Below are positions 1 through 8,922 of a stretch of DNA of 64,000 bases, piece by piece. Position 1 is the stretch's first letter. Each line of letters begins with the position of its first letter. The DNA is from AP-15 sp963716115 (GTDB taxonomy: Bacteria; Pseudomonadota; Alphaproteobacteria; ATCC43930; CGMCC-115725), in NCBI GenBank assembly GCA_963716115.1, contig CAVQSZ010000019.1:1-64000 (forward strand), written 5' to 3'. The notes under the pieces were generated by a model. That model searched no databases, was not told the origin of the DNA, and worked only from the letters and a program-made list of their open reading frames with translations. The translations under genes were made by a program, and so were the position numbers.

Positions 1-2
1 TG

Positions 3-838
3 GCCGAGGTCGTCGACGCCTCGTTCGACACGCCGGTGATCGTCGATTTCTGGGCGCCGTGGTGCGGGCCCTGCAAGCAGCTGGGGCCGATCCTCGAAAA
101 GGCCGTGCGCGCCGCCAACGGCGCGGTGCGCATGGTCAAGCTCAACATCGACGAGAACCCCGAGATCGCGCAGCAGATGCGCATCCAGTCGATCCCGGCG
201 GTCTACGCCTTCAAGGACGGCCGGCCGGTCGACGGCTTTGTCGGCGCCCTGCCGGAAAGCCAGGTCAAGCAGTTCGTCCAGCGGCTCGGCGGCGGCGGGC
301 GGGCCCTCGCCGGTCGAGGAGGCGATGGCGATGGCCAAGGAGGCGCTGGCGGCGGGCGACCATGCCAGCGCCGCCGGGCATCTATTCGCAGGTCCTGCAG
401 CACGAGCCGGACAATCCCGAGGCGCTGGCCGGGCTGGCCCGCGCGACGATCGCCCGCGGCGAGCTCGCCAAGGCGCGGCAGATCCTCGACCGGGCGCCAA
501 AGGAGATCGCCAGCCACGCCGAGATCGCCGCCGCGCGCTCGGCGCTCGAGCTGGCCGAGGAGGCGGCGACGGCGATGGCCGGGGCGGGCAAATTGCGCGC
601 CCGCCTCGCCGATGACGCCGACGACCACGAGGCGCGCCTCGAGCTCGCCACCGCGCTCTTCGGCAGCGGCGAGCGCGAGGCCGCGGTCGACGAGCTGCTG
701 ACCCTGTTCAAGCGCGACCGCGACTGGGACGAGCAGGCGGCGCGCAAGCAGCTGGTCAAGTTCTTCGAGGCGATGGGGCCGACCGACCCGCTGACCCTGA
801 GCGCGCGGCGGCGGCTGTCGTCGCTGATGTTTTCGTGA
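3..838 (+). CDS. Thioredoxin-TPR co-chaperone (CnoX/YbbN-like), 5' partial, frame broken twice
   Basis: The thioredoxin fold is open from the window edge and carries the active site WCGPCK near base 60, then the cis-proline segment 'SIPAVYAFKDG'. After about base 290 the protein continues in a second frame ('SPVEEAMAMAKEAL') and after about 375 in a third ('IYSQVLQHEPDNPEAL'), giving TPR-like helices and the family-typical end 'GPTDPLTLSARRRLSSLMF'. Such thioredoxin-TPR proteins act as cytosolic redox holdases that protect clients and pass them to GroEL. The two shifts lie in GC runs and every segment keeps family similarity, so I read them as sequence errors. A LON-domain gene follows after 13 bases, probably in the same operon. 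The true start lies upstream of the window. Confidence 0.85.
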   Translation, partial: RGRRRLVRHAGDRRFLGAVVRALQAAGADPRKGRARRQRRGAHGQAQHRREPRDRAADAHPVDPGGLRLQGRPAGRRLCRRPAGKPGQAVRPAARRRRAGPRRSRRRWRWPRRRWRRATMPAPPGIYSQVLQHEPDNPEALAGLARATIARGELAKARQILDRAPKEIASHAEIAAARSALELAEEAATAMAGAGKLRARLADDADDHEARLELATALFGSGEREAAVDELLTLFKRDRDWDEQAARKQLVKFFEAMGPTDPLTLSARRRLSSLMFS

Positions 839-851
839 GGGAGGCGAAGGG

Positions 852-1509
852 ATGAGCGAGCGGCACGGCGCGGCGGCGCTTCCCGCCATCCTGCCGATCT
901 TTCCGCTGGCCGGCGTGCTGCTGCTGCCGCGCGGCCGGCTGCCGCTCAACATCTTCGAGCCGCGCTATCTGGCGATGACCCGCGACGCGCTGGCCGGCGA
1001 GCGGCTGATCGGCATGATCCAGCCGAGCGACCCGCGCCAGCCCGCTTCCGGCAACCCGCCCGTCTATCCGATCGGCTGCGCCGGCCGCATCACCCAGTTC
1101 ACCGAGACCGAGGACGGGCGCTATCTGATCACGCTGACCGGGGTCGCCGCTTTCGCATCCGCGAGGAGCTGCCGCTGTTGAGCGGCTACCGCCGGGTCGC
1201 GCCGGAGTGGGACGAGTTCGCCGCCGACCTCGACGCCGAGGGCGAGCCCGGCTTCGACCGCGAGCGGCTGCTGCGCTGCCTGCGGGTCTATTTCGACCGG
1301 CGCAAGATCTCGGCCGACTGGGATGCGATGACCAAGTGCCGGGGGCCCGCCTCGTCACCTCGCTCGCGATGGTCTGCCCGTTCGACCCGAGCGAGAAGCA
1401 GGCGCTGCTCGAAGCCGCCGACCTCGGCGAGCGCGCCCGGCTGCTGACCGCGCTCGTCGAGATGGCGGGGCTCGGCGGGACCGGCCACGACGCCGGCGCG
1501 CGGCACTGA
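852..1509 (+). CDS. LON peptidase substrate-binding domain protein, frame broken twice
   Basis: This is a stand-alone LON N-terminal domain protein of about 219 residues, without the ATPase or protease parts of Lon. The start region 'ILPIFPLAGVLLLPRGRLP' and 'LNIFEPRYLAM' are hallmark blocks. The frame shifts near base 1150 (before 'FRIREELPLLSGYRRV') and near 1335 (before 'ARLVTSLAMVCPFDPSEKQ'). Both can be repaired by restoring one missing base, for example AAGTG to AAGGTG at the second site. Its biochemical role is not settled; the domain is thought to bind unfolded peptides. It lies between the thioredoxin-TPR gene and a Trm112 gene, an arrangement common in alphaproteobacteria. Confidence 0.85.
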
Positions 1510-1523
1510 CCGAGGCTGCGACC

Positions 1524-1742
1524 ATGGAAGGCTCATCCGAGATCGATCCGCGGCTCCTGGAGATCCTGGTCTGCCCGCTGACCAAGGCGCCGCTGCGCTA
1601 CGACCGCGAGGCGCAGGAGCTGATCAGCGAGGAGGCCGGGCTCGCCTACCCGATCCGCGACGGCATCCCGATCATGCTGGTCGACGAGGCGCGGCCGCTG
1701 CGCGACGACGAGGTCGCGGCCAGGCGCCTGCCGCCCGCATGA
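1524..1742 (+). CDS. Trm112 family protein
   Basis: This 72-residue protein has the Trm112/YcaR pattern: 'LLEILVCPLTKAPLRYD' at residues 11-27, then 'LAYPIRDGIPIMLVDEAR'. Eukaryotic and archaeal Trm112 activates methyltransferases acting on tRNA, rRNA and release factors; the bacterial partners are less well known. Only one Cys of the usual zinc-binding set is visible ('VCPLT'), as in many alphaproteobacterial members, so metal binding is doubtful. The gene is intact. Its stop overlaps the start of the next gene in an ATGA, which suggests translational coupling. Confidence 0.9.
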   Translation: MEGSSEIDPRLLEILVCPLTKAPLRYDREAQELISEEAGLAYPIRDGIPIMLVDEARPLRDDEVAARRLPPA

Positions 1743-2139
1743 GGCGGCGGCGGTTGAGCGCCGGCGGCGGCGCGGCGCGCTGGCCGATCGAGCTGCGCCT
1801 CAGGCAGGCGGAGAAGCTGCTCGAAATCAGCTTCGACGACGGCCGCCGCTTTCGCCTGCCGGCCGAGTATCTGCGCGTCGAGAGCCCGTCGGCCGAGGTG
1901 CAGGGCCACGGGCCCGGCCAGAAGAATTTGACGCCGGGCGCGCCCATGTCGGGATCATCGCGCTGGAGCCGGTCGGCAACTATGCCGTGCGCATCATCTT
2001 CGACGATCTGCACGACACCGGCATCTATTCCTGGGCCTATCTCTACCAGCTCGGCGTCGAGCGCGACCAGCGCTGGCGCGAGTATCTGGACGCCCTCGCC
2101 GCCAACGGCCTCAGCCGCGAGCCGGCGCGGTCGGCGTAG
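1739..2139 (+). CDS. DUF971 (gamma-butyrobetaine hydroxylase-like N-terminal domain) protein, frameshifted
   Basis: The N-terminal part 'WPIELRLRQAEKLLEISFDDG' is typical of DUF971, followed by 'FRLPAEYLRVESPSAEVQGH'. Near base 1932 the frame breaks, and the rest ('AHVGIIALEPVGNYAVRIIF', then 'DDLHDTGIYSWAYLYQLG') continues in another frame to a TAG at 2137-2139. A single missing G in CCGGG would restore a protein of about 133 residues. The fold is a small zinc-ribbon-like domain also found at the N terminus of gamma-butyrobetaine dioxygenase and linked to Fe-S or NAD-related proteins, but the function here is unknown. It is coupled to Trm112 by a 4-base ATGA overlap. Confidence 0.8.
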
Positions 2140-2217
2140 CCTCCGACCCGACGCGAGGCCGTCGCCGGCCTCACGCCACGCGGGCGGTTGACGCCCAAAG
2201 GCCATTACGGAAGTCAA

Positions 2218-2395
2218 GAGCGGTTTTCGACCGAGCAGGTTCCCGACGTTGACGAGATTGCTTCGCGGAGCCTGTCCTCGGGCGGCGCGGCCGACCCGTG
2301 GGCTCGCAATGACGACGGTTATCCTCGTCATTGCGAGGAGCGCAGCGACGAAGCAATCTCGATCCGACGATGCGACCCGACGGAAATCCCTCTAA
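2218..2395 (+). repeat. Palindromic MITE/REP-like element, family A copy 1
   Basis: The inner arms are inverted copies of each other: 'GAGATTGCTTCG...GCAATGAC' on the left and 'GTCATTGCGAGGAGCG...' to 'GAAGCAATCTC' on the right. The same element, including its outer flanks 'GAGCAGGTTC...GAC.TTGAC' and 'CGATCCG.CGATGC', recurs at 54697-54892. It fills the gap between the DUF971 gene and the converging hydroxyacid dehydrogenase gene. The right end overlaps the last codons of that gene. Confidence 0.75.
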
Positions 2396-3450
2396 TAGCC
2401 GCGTTCCCAATCGATCACGTTTTGCAGCGGCCGGCCGTCGAGATAGGCGCGCAGGTTGTCGCAGAAGAGGTCGATCGCGCCGTGGCGTCTCTGGTCGCCG
2501 CCGCCCGAGACATGCGGCGTGATCACCACGCGCGGGTCGGACCACAGCCGCGAGGGCGGCGGGTGCTCGAACTCGCCGACATAGACATCGAGCGCCGCGC
2601 CGCGCAGATGGCCGCGGGCGAGCGCGTCGGCAAGCGCCTCCTCGTCGACGATCTCGCCGCGCGCGAGGTTGACGAGCACGCCGCCGGTCTTCATCAGCGC
2701 GAACCGCCGCGCGTCGAAGAGGCGCGTCGTCTGCGGCGTCCATTGGCAGCAGATCACGACAAAATCGCTGCCCGGCAGGAGCCGGTCGAGGTCCGCCGCG
2801 CCGCCGATTTCGGCAAATCCCGCCGGCGGCGGATCAGCCGCGGACGGGCTGCGGCGGGTGCCGACAACCCGCATCCCGAGCGCCGCGCAGAGCCTGCCGA
2901 CCTCGCGTCCGATGCCGCCGACCCCGACGACGCATGCGGTGGCGCCTTCGAGCAGCAGCGGCCGGTAGGCGCGATGGTCGAACGCCCGCGCGGCGGCGTC
3001 GACGGCGGCGCGGTCGAGGCCCCTGGCGAAGTGCAGAATCGCCGCGAGCGCGTATTCCGCCATCGCCAGCGTGTTGCCCGAGCCGCGCGTGGTCGTCACC
3101 GTCACATCGCTGCCCCACAGGTCGCCGCGGCGCAGATTGCTGGCCCCGGCGGGGCGCTGATGAAACCATTTCAGCCGCGGCGCCCGGGCGCGCAGATCGA
3201 GCGGGAACGGCCAGCCGCCGAGGATGATCTCCGCCTCGGCCAGCAGACGGTCGCGCTCCGGGCGCGTCCCGCGGCCGTGCGAGCCTGCCGGCAAATAGCG
3301 CGCCGCGGCGAAGGCGGGCCAGGTCTCGCGGATTTCGCCGTCGTACCAGCCGCCGGCGTCGGTCCACCGCACCGCCGGATCGACCGCCTCGATCTTCGCC
3401 TGCTCGTCGGCCCCGAGCCGCTGGATGCCGAGGATGTCGACCCTTCGCAT
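2392..3450 (-). CDS. D-2-hydroxyacid dehydrogenase family protein
   Basis: This intact 352-residue NAD(P)-dependent 2-hydroxyacid dehydrogenase interconverts a 2-keto acid and a D-2-hydroxy acid. The nucleotide-binding loop 'VVGVGGIGREVGRLCAALGM' is at about 173-192. The block 'GGVLVNLARGEIVDEEAL' holds the catalytic Arg, and 'DPRVVITPHVSGGGD' carries the catalytic His. The N-terminal substrate domain is longer than usual and contains 'LKWFHQRPAGASNL', a form seen in the glyoxylate/hydroxypyruvate reductase-like subgroup. The substrate cannot be told from sequence. It converges with the DUF971 gene and diverges from the glycosidase gene, so it is probably transcribed alone. Confidence 0.85.
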   Translation of the reverse strand: MRRVDILGIQRLGADEQAKIEAVDPAVRWTDAGGWYDGEIRETWPAFAAARYLPAGSHGRGTRPERDRLLAEAEIILGGWPFPLDLRARAPRLKWFHQRPAGASNLRRGDLWGSDVTVTTTRGSGNTLAMAEYALAAILHFARGLDRAAVDAAARAFDHRAYRPLLLEGATACVVGVGGIGREVGRLCAALGMRVVGTRRSPSAADPPPAGFAEIGGAADLDRLLPGSDFVVICCQWTPQTTRLFDARRFALMKTGGVLVNLARGEIVDEEALADALARGHLRGAALDVYVGEFEHPPPSRLWSDPRVVITPHVSGGGDQRRHGAIDLFCDNLRAYLDGRPLQNVIDWERGY

Positions 3451-3568
3451 GAAACCTTTCCCAAGCGAGCCGCACGAAACGCGCGAATGTTAGGGTGTCG
3501 CCGGCGCGATTGCCACCCGCCTTGAGCCATTGCTTCGGCAGGCGCGTTGGTTGGCCAGGGAGACGAGC

Positions 3569-6324
3569 ATGAAACGCAACCGCCCGACGAACGCCGAGCA
3601 GCGGCGCCTCGACGCGCAGCGCGCCGGGACCGAGGATTGGCGCCTCTGGGGGCCGTACCTGGCCGAGCGTGCCTGGGGCACGGTGCGCGAGGATTACAGC
3701 GCCGACGGCGACGCCTGGAGCTACTTTCACCCACGACCAAGCCCGCTCGCGCGCCTATCGCTGGAGCGAGGACGGGCTCGGCGGGATCTGCGACGAACGC
3801 CAGCTGTTGTGCTTTGCCCTGGCGCTGTGGAACGGGCGCGACCCGATCCTCAAGGAGCGCGCCTTCGGTCTCGGCGGGAGCGAGGGCAACCGCGGCGAGG
3901 ACGTGAAGGAATATTACTTCTATCTCGACGCGACCCCGAGCCACAGCTCGATGCGCTGCCTCTACAAATACCCGCAAGGCCCATACCCTTACGACCGGCT
4001 CGTCGCCGAAAACCGCCGGCGCAGCCGGCGCGATCCGCCGTTCAACCTCCTCGACACCGGGGTCTTCGCCGAGGAGCGTTATTGGGATGTCGAGATCGCC
4101 TACGCAAAGGCCTCCCCGAGCGAGATCCACATCCGCATCGAGGCGCACAACCGCGGCCCCGAGCCGGCGACGATCCACCTGCTGCCGAGCCTGTGGTTCC
4201 GCAACACCTGGTCCTGGTCGGCGCCGGCCGGGAAGCCCCGCCTTTGCGCCGTCGCCGCGCCGTCCGGGGCCGCCTGGGCGGTCCGCGCCGAGCATGCCGC
4301 CCTCGGCCCCTACCACCTCTACGGCGGTCAGCCGGCCGAGCCGCTGTTCACCGAGAACGAAACCAATACCGAGCGCCTCTGGGGCGTGGCGAACGCGGCG
4401 CCCTATGTGAAGGACGCGTTCCATCGCCGCGTCGTCGCCGGCGATACGGCAGCGGTCAACCCCGGGCGCACCGGGACCAAATTTGCCGCGTGGCATGTCC
4501 GCGAGGCGGCGCCCGGCCAATCGGCGCGCATCGATCTGGTGCTGTCGGCCGAGGCTCTTTCCGCCCCCTTCGCCCGCAGCCGAGGCGGTTTTCGCCCTGC
4601 GCCGGTCGGAAGCCGACGCCTTTTTCGGCGCGCTGCTGCCGCAGGGGAGCCCCGACGACCATCGGGTGCTCCGGCAAGCCCTGTCGGGCATGATCTGGTG
4701 CAAGCAGTTCTTCAACTACGATGTCGAGCGCTGGCTGAAGGGCGACAACGAGCGCCCGCCCGCGAGCCGGCTGCATGGCCGCAACCGCTATTGGAAGCAT
4801 CTGAAGGCGAGCGATGTGATCTCGATGCCCGACAGCTGGGAATACCCATGGTTCGCGGCCTGGGACCTCGCCTTCCAATGCGGCGCGCTGGCGCTGGTGG
4901 ATATCGATTTCGCCAAGGATCAGGTCGAGATCCTGCTGCGCGAGACCTACCTGCACCCGAGCGGCCAGATCCCCGCCTATGAGTGGTCGTTCAGCGATGC
5001 GAACCCGCCGGTCCATGCCCTGGCCGCGCTCAAGGTCTTCCGCGCCGAGCGGGTGCAGCGCGGCCAGGGCGACCTGCGCTTCCTGCGCCGCGTCTTCAAT
5101 AAGCTGCTGCTGAGCTACGCCTGGTGGATCAACCGCAAGGACGGCGACGGGCACAACATCTTCGAGGGCGGCTTTCTCGGTCTCGACAACATTTCGGTCT
5201 TCGACCGCTCGCAGCCATTGCCGCCGGGGTTCAGCCTGAAGCAGGCCGACGCCACCGGCTGGATGGCGATGTTCGCGCTCAACATGACGGTGATGGCGCT
5301 GGAGCTCGCCACCGAAGACCCCGATTACGAAGGGATCGCGATCCAGACCTTCACCCAGTTCCTGGCGATCGCCAACGCCATCGCCGGCCATGTCGACGGC
5401 GGGATCTCGTTGTGGGATCCGGATGCCGGGTTCTTCAAGGATCTGATCGTCGATCCCGACGGCAAGGCGCACCGCATCGATGTCTATTCGCTCGTCGGCC
5501 TGATCCCGCTCTTCGCGACCGAGGTGATCGACCGGCGGCTGCTCGCCCATGTGCCGCGCTTCCACGCCCTGCTGCGCGAGCACAAGGGCGGCCGGTTTCA
5601 AGGCAGCCATGTCTGCGCCTGCCCCGATTGGGAGAACGAGCGCGGCGAGCATCTCCTCGCCCTCGTCGACCACACGATGCTGCCGCGGATCCTGAAGCGG
5701 CTGTTGAGCGAGCACGAGTTCATGTCGCCCTACGGCGTGCGCAGCGTCAGCCGCATCCATGCCGATAAGCGCGACCTCGGGGTGCTGCCGGGGGTCGGCC
5801 GCGCCTTGATCGAATACGTGCCGGGCGAATCGACCTCCGGGCTGTTCGGCGGGAACTCGAACTGGCGCGGGCCGATCTGGATGCCGATCAACTATTCGCT
5901 GGTGCAGGCGATCGAGAAGTTCCACCGTTTTCTGGGCGACGGCTTCGAGATGGCGGTACCGTGCCTCGGCGGACGCCGGCTGACCCTGAAGGAGATCGCC
6001 AATCTGCTGGCCGATCGGCTGGTCGACCTCTATCGCCCGAAGGACGGGATCCGGCCGGCGCTCGCGGCGCAGCCGTCCTTCGCGGCCTCGCCGCATTGGC
6101 GCGAGCTGCTGCTGTTCTACGAATATTTTCATGCCGAGACCGGCCAGGGGCTGGGCGCAGCCCATCAGACCGGCTGGACCGGGCTCCTCGCCAACCTGGT
6201 CATGCGCCGCTACCGCAAGGACATCCCGGAATTCTGGAGCCGCCAGCCTGCCGCCGCGGCGCCGGATGGGCGGGCGGCGGCGGGGGCTGTCCGGTTGGGC
6301 TTCGAGGAGCGAAAGATACGATAG
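3569..6324 (+). CDS. MGH1-like (GH63-type) glycoside hydrolase, frame broken twice
   Basis: The start ATG at 3569 follows GGGAGA and opens 'MKRNRPTNAEQRRLDAQ'. The frame changes near 3728 (before 'ARSRAYRWSEDGLGGICDE') and near 4575 (before 'EAVFALRRSEADAFFGALLP'), then runs intact to 6324, giving about 918 residues. The (alpha/alpha)6-barrel blocks are clear: 'ASRLHGRNRYWKHL', 'SWEYPWFAAWDLAFQCGALA', 'IPAYEWSFSDANPPVHA', 'FGGNSNWRGPIWMPINYSL'. These large cytosolic glucosidases hydrolyse alpha-linked glucose or mannose compounds; substrate unknown. A full-length paralogue lies at 57063-59768 and supports the repaired reading. The C-terminal tail and stop codon fall inside a dispersed repeat that begins near 6310. 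Confidence 0.85.
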
Positions 6325-7028
6325 CGATGTATCGCTGATACAACCGTATATCGTCATGGCCGGGCTCCACTCACGGCTGTCCGTTCGCCGTCTTTTAGCG
6401 TGATCGTAACCAACCCGACTTGCCTGGACTTGCTCCGGGCATCCAAGCCCGGCAAGGTCGGCAGTCCGAGGGTCGTGGACGGCCTCGAGCCCGGCGAGAC
6501 AGTATTCGCAGCTGGTCTCAAACCGACTGGAACCGGACAGCCGTGGGCTCGACCCGTGGGCCTTCAGCCCGCGGACTTGATCCGTGGGCATCTACGGGCC
6601 GCGCCTTGGCTCGGGGGAGGCGCAGGATGCCCGTGTCAAGCACGGGCATGACGGGTTTGGGTTGAGGTCGAACACCGGTTCCACAACCGGTTTCGGCGAA
6701 CCGGACAGCCGTGCGCCAAAGCGGGGACCCAGGCCTGCCGGCGCTCGAACGGTTGCTCTGGACCCCCGCTTCCGAGGAAGTGAAAGAATCGACGTGAACG
6801 GTTGCATAACGGGTCGTGCGTCCTTCGAGACGCGCCCTCTGGGCGCTCCTCAGGATGAGGTTATCTTTGATAGCATTAGGGAACTCTCTCATCCTGAGGA
6901 GGCTGCGGAGCGGCCGTTTCGAAGGACGCAGGGTGCTCGTCCAGCTGAAATTTCTATTCCTTCACACGCTCTTCCGCGGGGGCGACGGCGACCCGTTGAA
7001 ATAGTGTGCGTCCCTTCCGCCGCGGGCC
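6310..7028. repeat. About 700 bp of mosaic dispersed repeats; no gene seen
   Basis: This stretch holds inverted pieces of repeat family D ('ATACGATAGCGATG...' to 'CGTATATCGTCATGGCCGG' at about 6314-6365, and 'CCGGTTTCGGCGAACCGG' near 6690), whose other copies are at 30290-30630 and 34225-34510. From about 6820 to 6975 there is a family-B palindrome: 'CTCAGGATGAG' and 'CTCATCCTGAG' arms ending in 'TTCCTTCACACGCTCTTCC'. None of the short open frames has a credible protein, and no RNA gene is evident. Confidence 0.65.
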
Positions 7029-7427
7029 TCAGCCCATGCCCGATACCGAGCCCGGCTCGATCTCGCACATGATGCGGACCTCGCCCGGCTGGCGGTTCGG
7101 GTATTTGTCCTGGCCGAGGTACTTCCTGGTGAGCGCGTCGATATGCGCGTCGGCGCCCTCCTCGCGCGCGCCGGCGACGCGGCCGCGGATCTGGACGTAG
7201 CGGTAGGGGTTGTCGGGGTCCACGATCAACAGCGCCACCCTCGCGCCGGGCTGCAGATTGCGCGCCTTGACCCGGCCCTTGGCGGTGTTCACGCGGACCA
7301 TGCCCGCGGCGTAGTCGAACCACACCGGGGTCACCTGCGGCGAGCCGTCCGGCATCACCGTCGCCAAGCCGGCGATCGCCTTTTTCTGCTGCAGCAGGTC
7401 GAGGTAATTGTCGGGGATCGGCGCCAT
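7029..7427 (-). CDS. PPOX-class (pyridoxamine 5'-phosphate oxidase-like) FMN/F420-binding protein
   Basis: The split-barrel flavin-binding fold is recognised by 'AIAGLATVMPDGSPQVTPVW', 'VNTAKGRVKARNLQPGARVA' and 'DPDNPYRYVQIRGRV', the pattern of TIGR03618-like PPOX proteins. I take the start at the ATG at 7427 because GAGGAGCT lies about 5 bases upstream, giving 132 residues; a start 5 codons earlier is weaker. Members bind FMN or F420 and reduce or oxidise small molecules, but the substrate is unknown. It lies 15 bases downstream of the hydrolase/NTF2 fusion gene on the same strand and is probably co-transcribed with it. Confidence 0.85.
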   Translation of the reverse strand: MAPIPDNYLDLLQQKKAIAGLATVMPDGSPQVTPVWFDYAAGMVRVNTAKGRVKARNLQPGARVALLIVDPDNPYRYVQIRGRVAGAREEGADAHIDALTRKYLGQDKYPNRQPGEVRIMCEIEPGSVSGMG

Positions 7428-7442
7428 GTTACAGCTCCTCAT

Positions 7443-8675
7443 TCAGCGGCCGGCGCTTTCGGCCCAGCGTTTCATCAGCGCATTGGAGGGGCGGGTCTCG
7501 TCAACGAGCTTGCGCGCGGTCTCGCCCCCGGCGACCGGCAGGCCCGCGGGGTCGAGCAGGCCGATCTGCACCAGGACGCTCGCCTGGTCCCAATAGATGT
7601 GCTCGTGGCAGAGCTTGTCGCCGCGGAACTTGACGATGGCGACGGTGGGCGCCTCGACATAGCGCCCGGTCGGCGGCACCCCCGGCAGCATAAAATCGAT
7701 CTCGGTATCGTGGGTGAAGCACAGCAGCATCTCGTCGACGACGCTGTCGGCGCCGACCGTGCGCGAGATCGGCACCAGCCTGGTGTCGGCCGGCAATTTA
7801 GGGATGAAGTGGTTGGCGTAGAAGCGGGCGAGCTCGCGCGCGCCGACGCCCCCGGTCATCACCGGGATGTGGTTGACATAGGGTTCTGCGACCATTGTCG
7901 CCATCGTCGCGTCGACATCGCGCGTGCCGAACTCGTAGGTCGTGTGCGCCTCCCACAAGCGCTTCGAGGTCGTAGCGCGGCCCCATGACCCGGCGCAGCA
8001 AGCGCGATCGAGCGCGAATGCGCCAACCCGGCGGCCGACTTGTCGTAATCGCCGCCGTCCGGCCGATTGAAGCCGTGCGCCGCGCCGGGGTAGGTGTAGA
8101 TCTCGAAGTCCCGGCGGCCGGCAACGGCTTGCCTGACCCGGGCAACCGCCGCCGCCGGGACGTAATCGTCGTTTTCGGCGAAATGCAGGACCATCGGGCA
8201 GCTGATCCGGCCCGCCTGATCGAGCGCCGCTATCGATGCCGACGCCGTAATAGGCGACAGCGCAATCGACCCCCGGCAGCGCCGCGGCGCGCCAGGCGAG
8301 GCCGCCGCCGAGACAGAACCCGACCGCGCCGATTTTTCCGGTGCATTCGACGCGGCCGCGCAAGGCCCCTACGGTCTCGGCGATGTCCGCCAGCGCGGCG
8401 TCGCGGTCGAATTTTGCGTAGAGTCCCTGCATGCGCCGCCGATCGGCCTCGTTCTGCCCGAGATCCAACCCCGGCGCGATGCGCCAATAAAGGTCGGGGC
8501 AGAGCACGACGTAGCCTTCCTCGGCATAGAGATCGGCGACGCCGCGGATATGCCGGTCGAGGCCGAAGGCGGTGTGCAGCAGCACCACCCCCGGCCCGCT
8601 CCCGGCCTCGGGAAGCGCCAGATATGCGCCGAGGAGGCTGCCGGCGGCGCCGATCTCGATCATTTCTGCGGCCAT
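7443..8675 (-). CDS. Dienelactone hydrolase / NTF2-like fusion protein, frame broken in the middle
   Basis: The N-terminal half is a dienelactone-hydrolase-type alpha/beta hydrolase: 'GPGVVLLHTAFGLDRHIRG' and the Cys-nucleophile block 'GAVGFCLGGGLAWRAA'. Its end, 'LHFAENDDYVPAAAVARVRQ' and 'YPGAAHGFNRPDGGDYD' with the catalytic Asp and His, is read in another frame. A short third-frame piece 'LLRRVMGPRYDLEAL' links back to the first frame. From about base 7960 the C-terminal half is an NTF2/SnoaL-like domain ('YEFGTRDVDATMATMVAEPY', 'LCHEHIYWDQASVLVQIGLL'). Shifts lie near 8230, 8000 and 7960. The likely reaction is hydrolysis of a lactone or ester, with the second domain adding a ligand pocket. 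RBS GGGAGCAGG precedes the ATG. Confidence 0.75.
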   Translation of the reverse strand: MAAEMIEIGAAGSLLGAYLALPEAGSGPGVVLLHTAFGLDRHIRGVADLYAEEGYVVLCPDLYWRIAPGLDLGQNEADRRRMQGLYAKFDRDAALADIAETVGALRGRVECTGKIGAVGFCLGGGLAWRAAALPGVDCAVAYYGVGIDSGARSGGPDQLPDGPAFRRKRRLRPGGGGCPGQASRCRPPGLRDLHLPRRGARLQSAGRRRLRQVGRRVGAFALDRACCAGSWGRATTSKRLWEAHTTYEFGTRDVDATMATMVAEPYVNHIPVMTGGVGARELARFYANHFIPKLPADTRLVPISRTVGADSVVDEMLLCFTHDTEIDFMLPGVPPTGRYVEAPTVAIVKFRGDKLCHEHIYWDQASVLVQIGLLDPAGLPVAGGETARKLVDETRPSNALMKRWAESAGR

Positions 8676-8922
8676 GGCCTGCTCCCGTTCGAAATGCGCG
8701 GTCGGCCCGCTGCTCCCGCCGCGCGCTCTTCGGTTGATTCCCTATCGAGCCGCCACCGCTTCTGCAGCGAATCAGCAGCGAAAACCCGCGTCTCAGTTGA
8801 ACAGGCCGGCTCGGTCATCGGCTTCGGACCCCTCCATCGACGGGCAGCATGCCACACCACGGCGGCGATTTTGTGATGGCGCCGACGGTTCCGCTCCCGA
8901 TCCCGCGCTCCGGATGCGCCGC

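Noticed and set aside
4456..6591. 711-codon minus-strand frame opposite the first glycosidase
   Set aside because: Antisense shadow of a gene with clear family motifs on the other strand.
6400..7072. Short open frames in the 6.3-7.0 kb gap
   Set aside because: They lie wholly within dispersed repeats and lack ribosome-binding sites and protein similarity.
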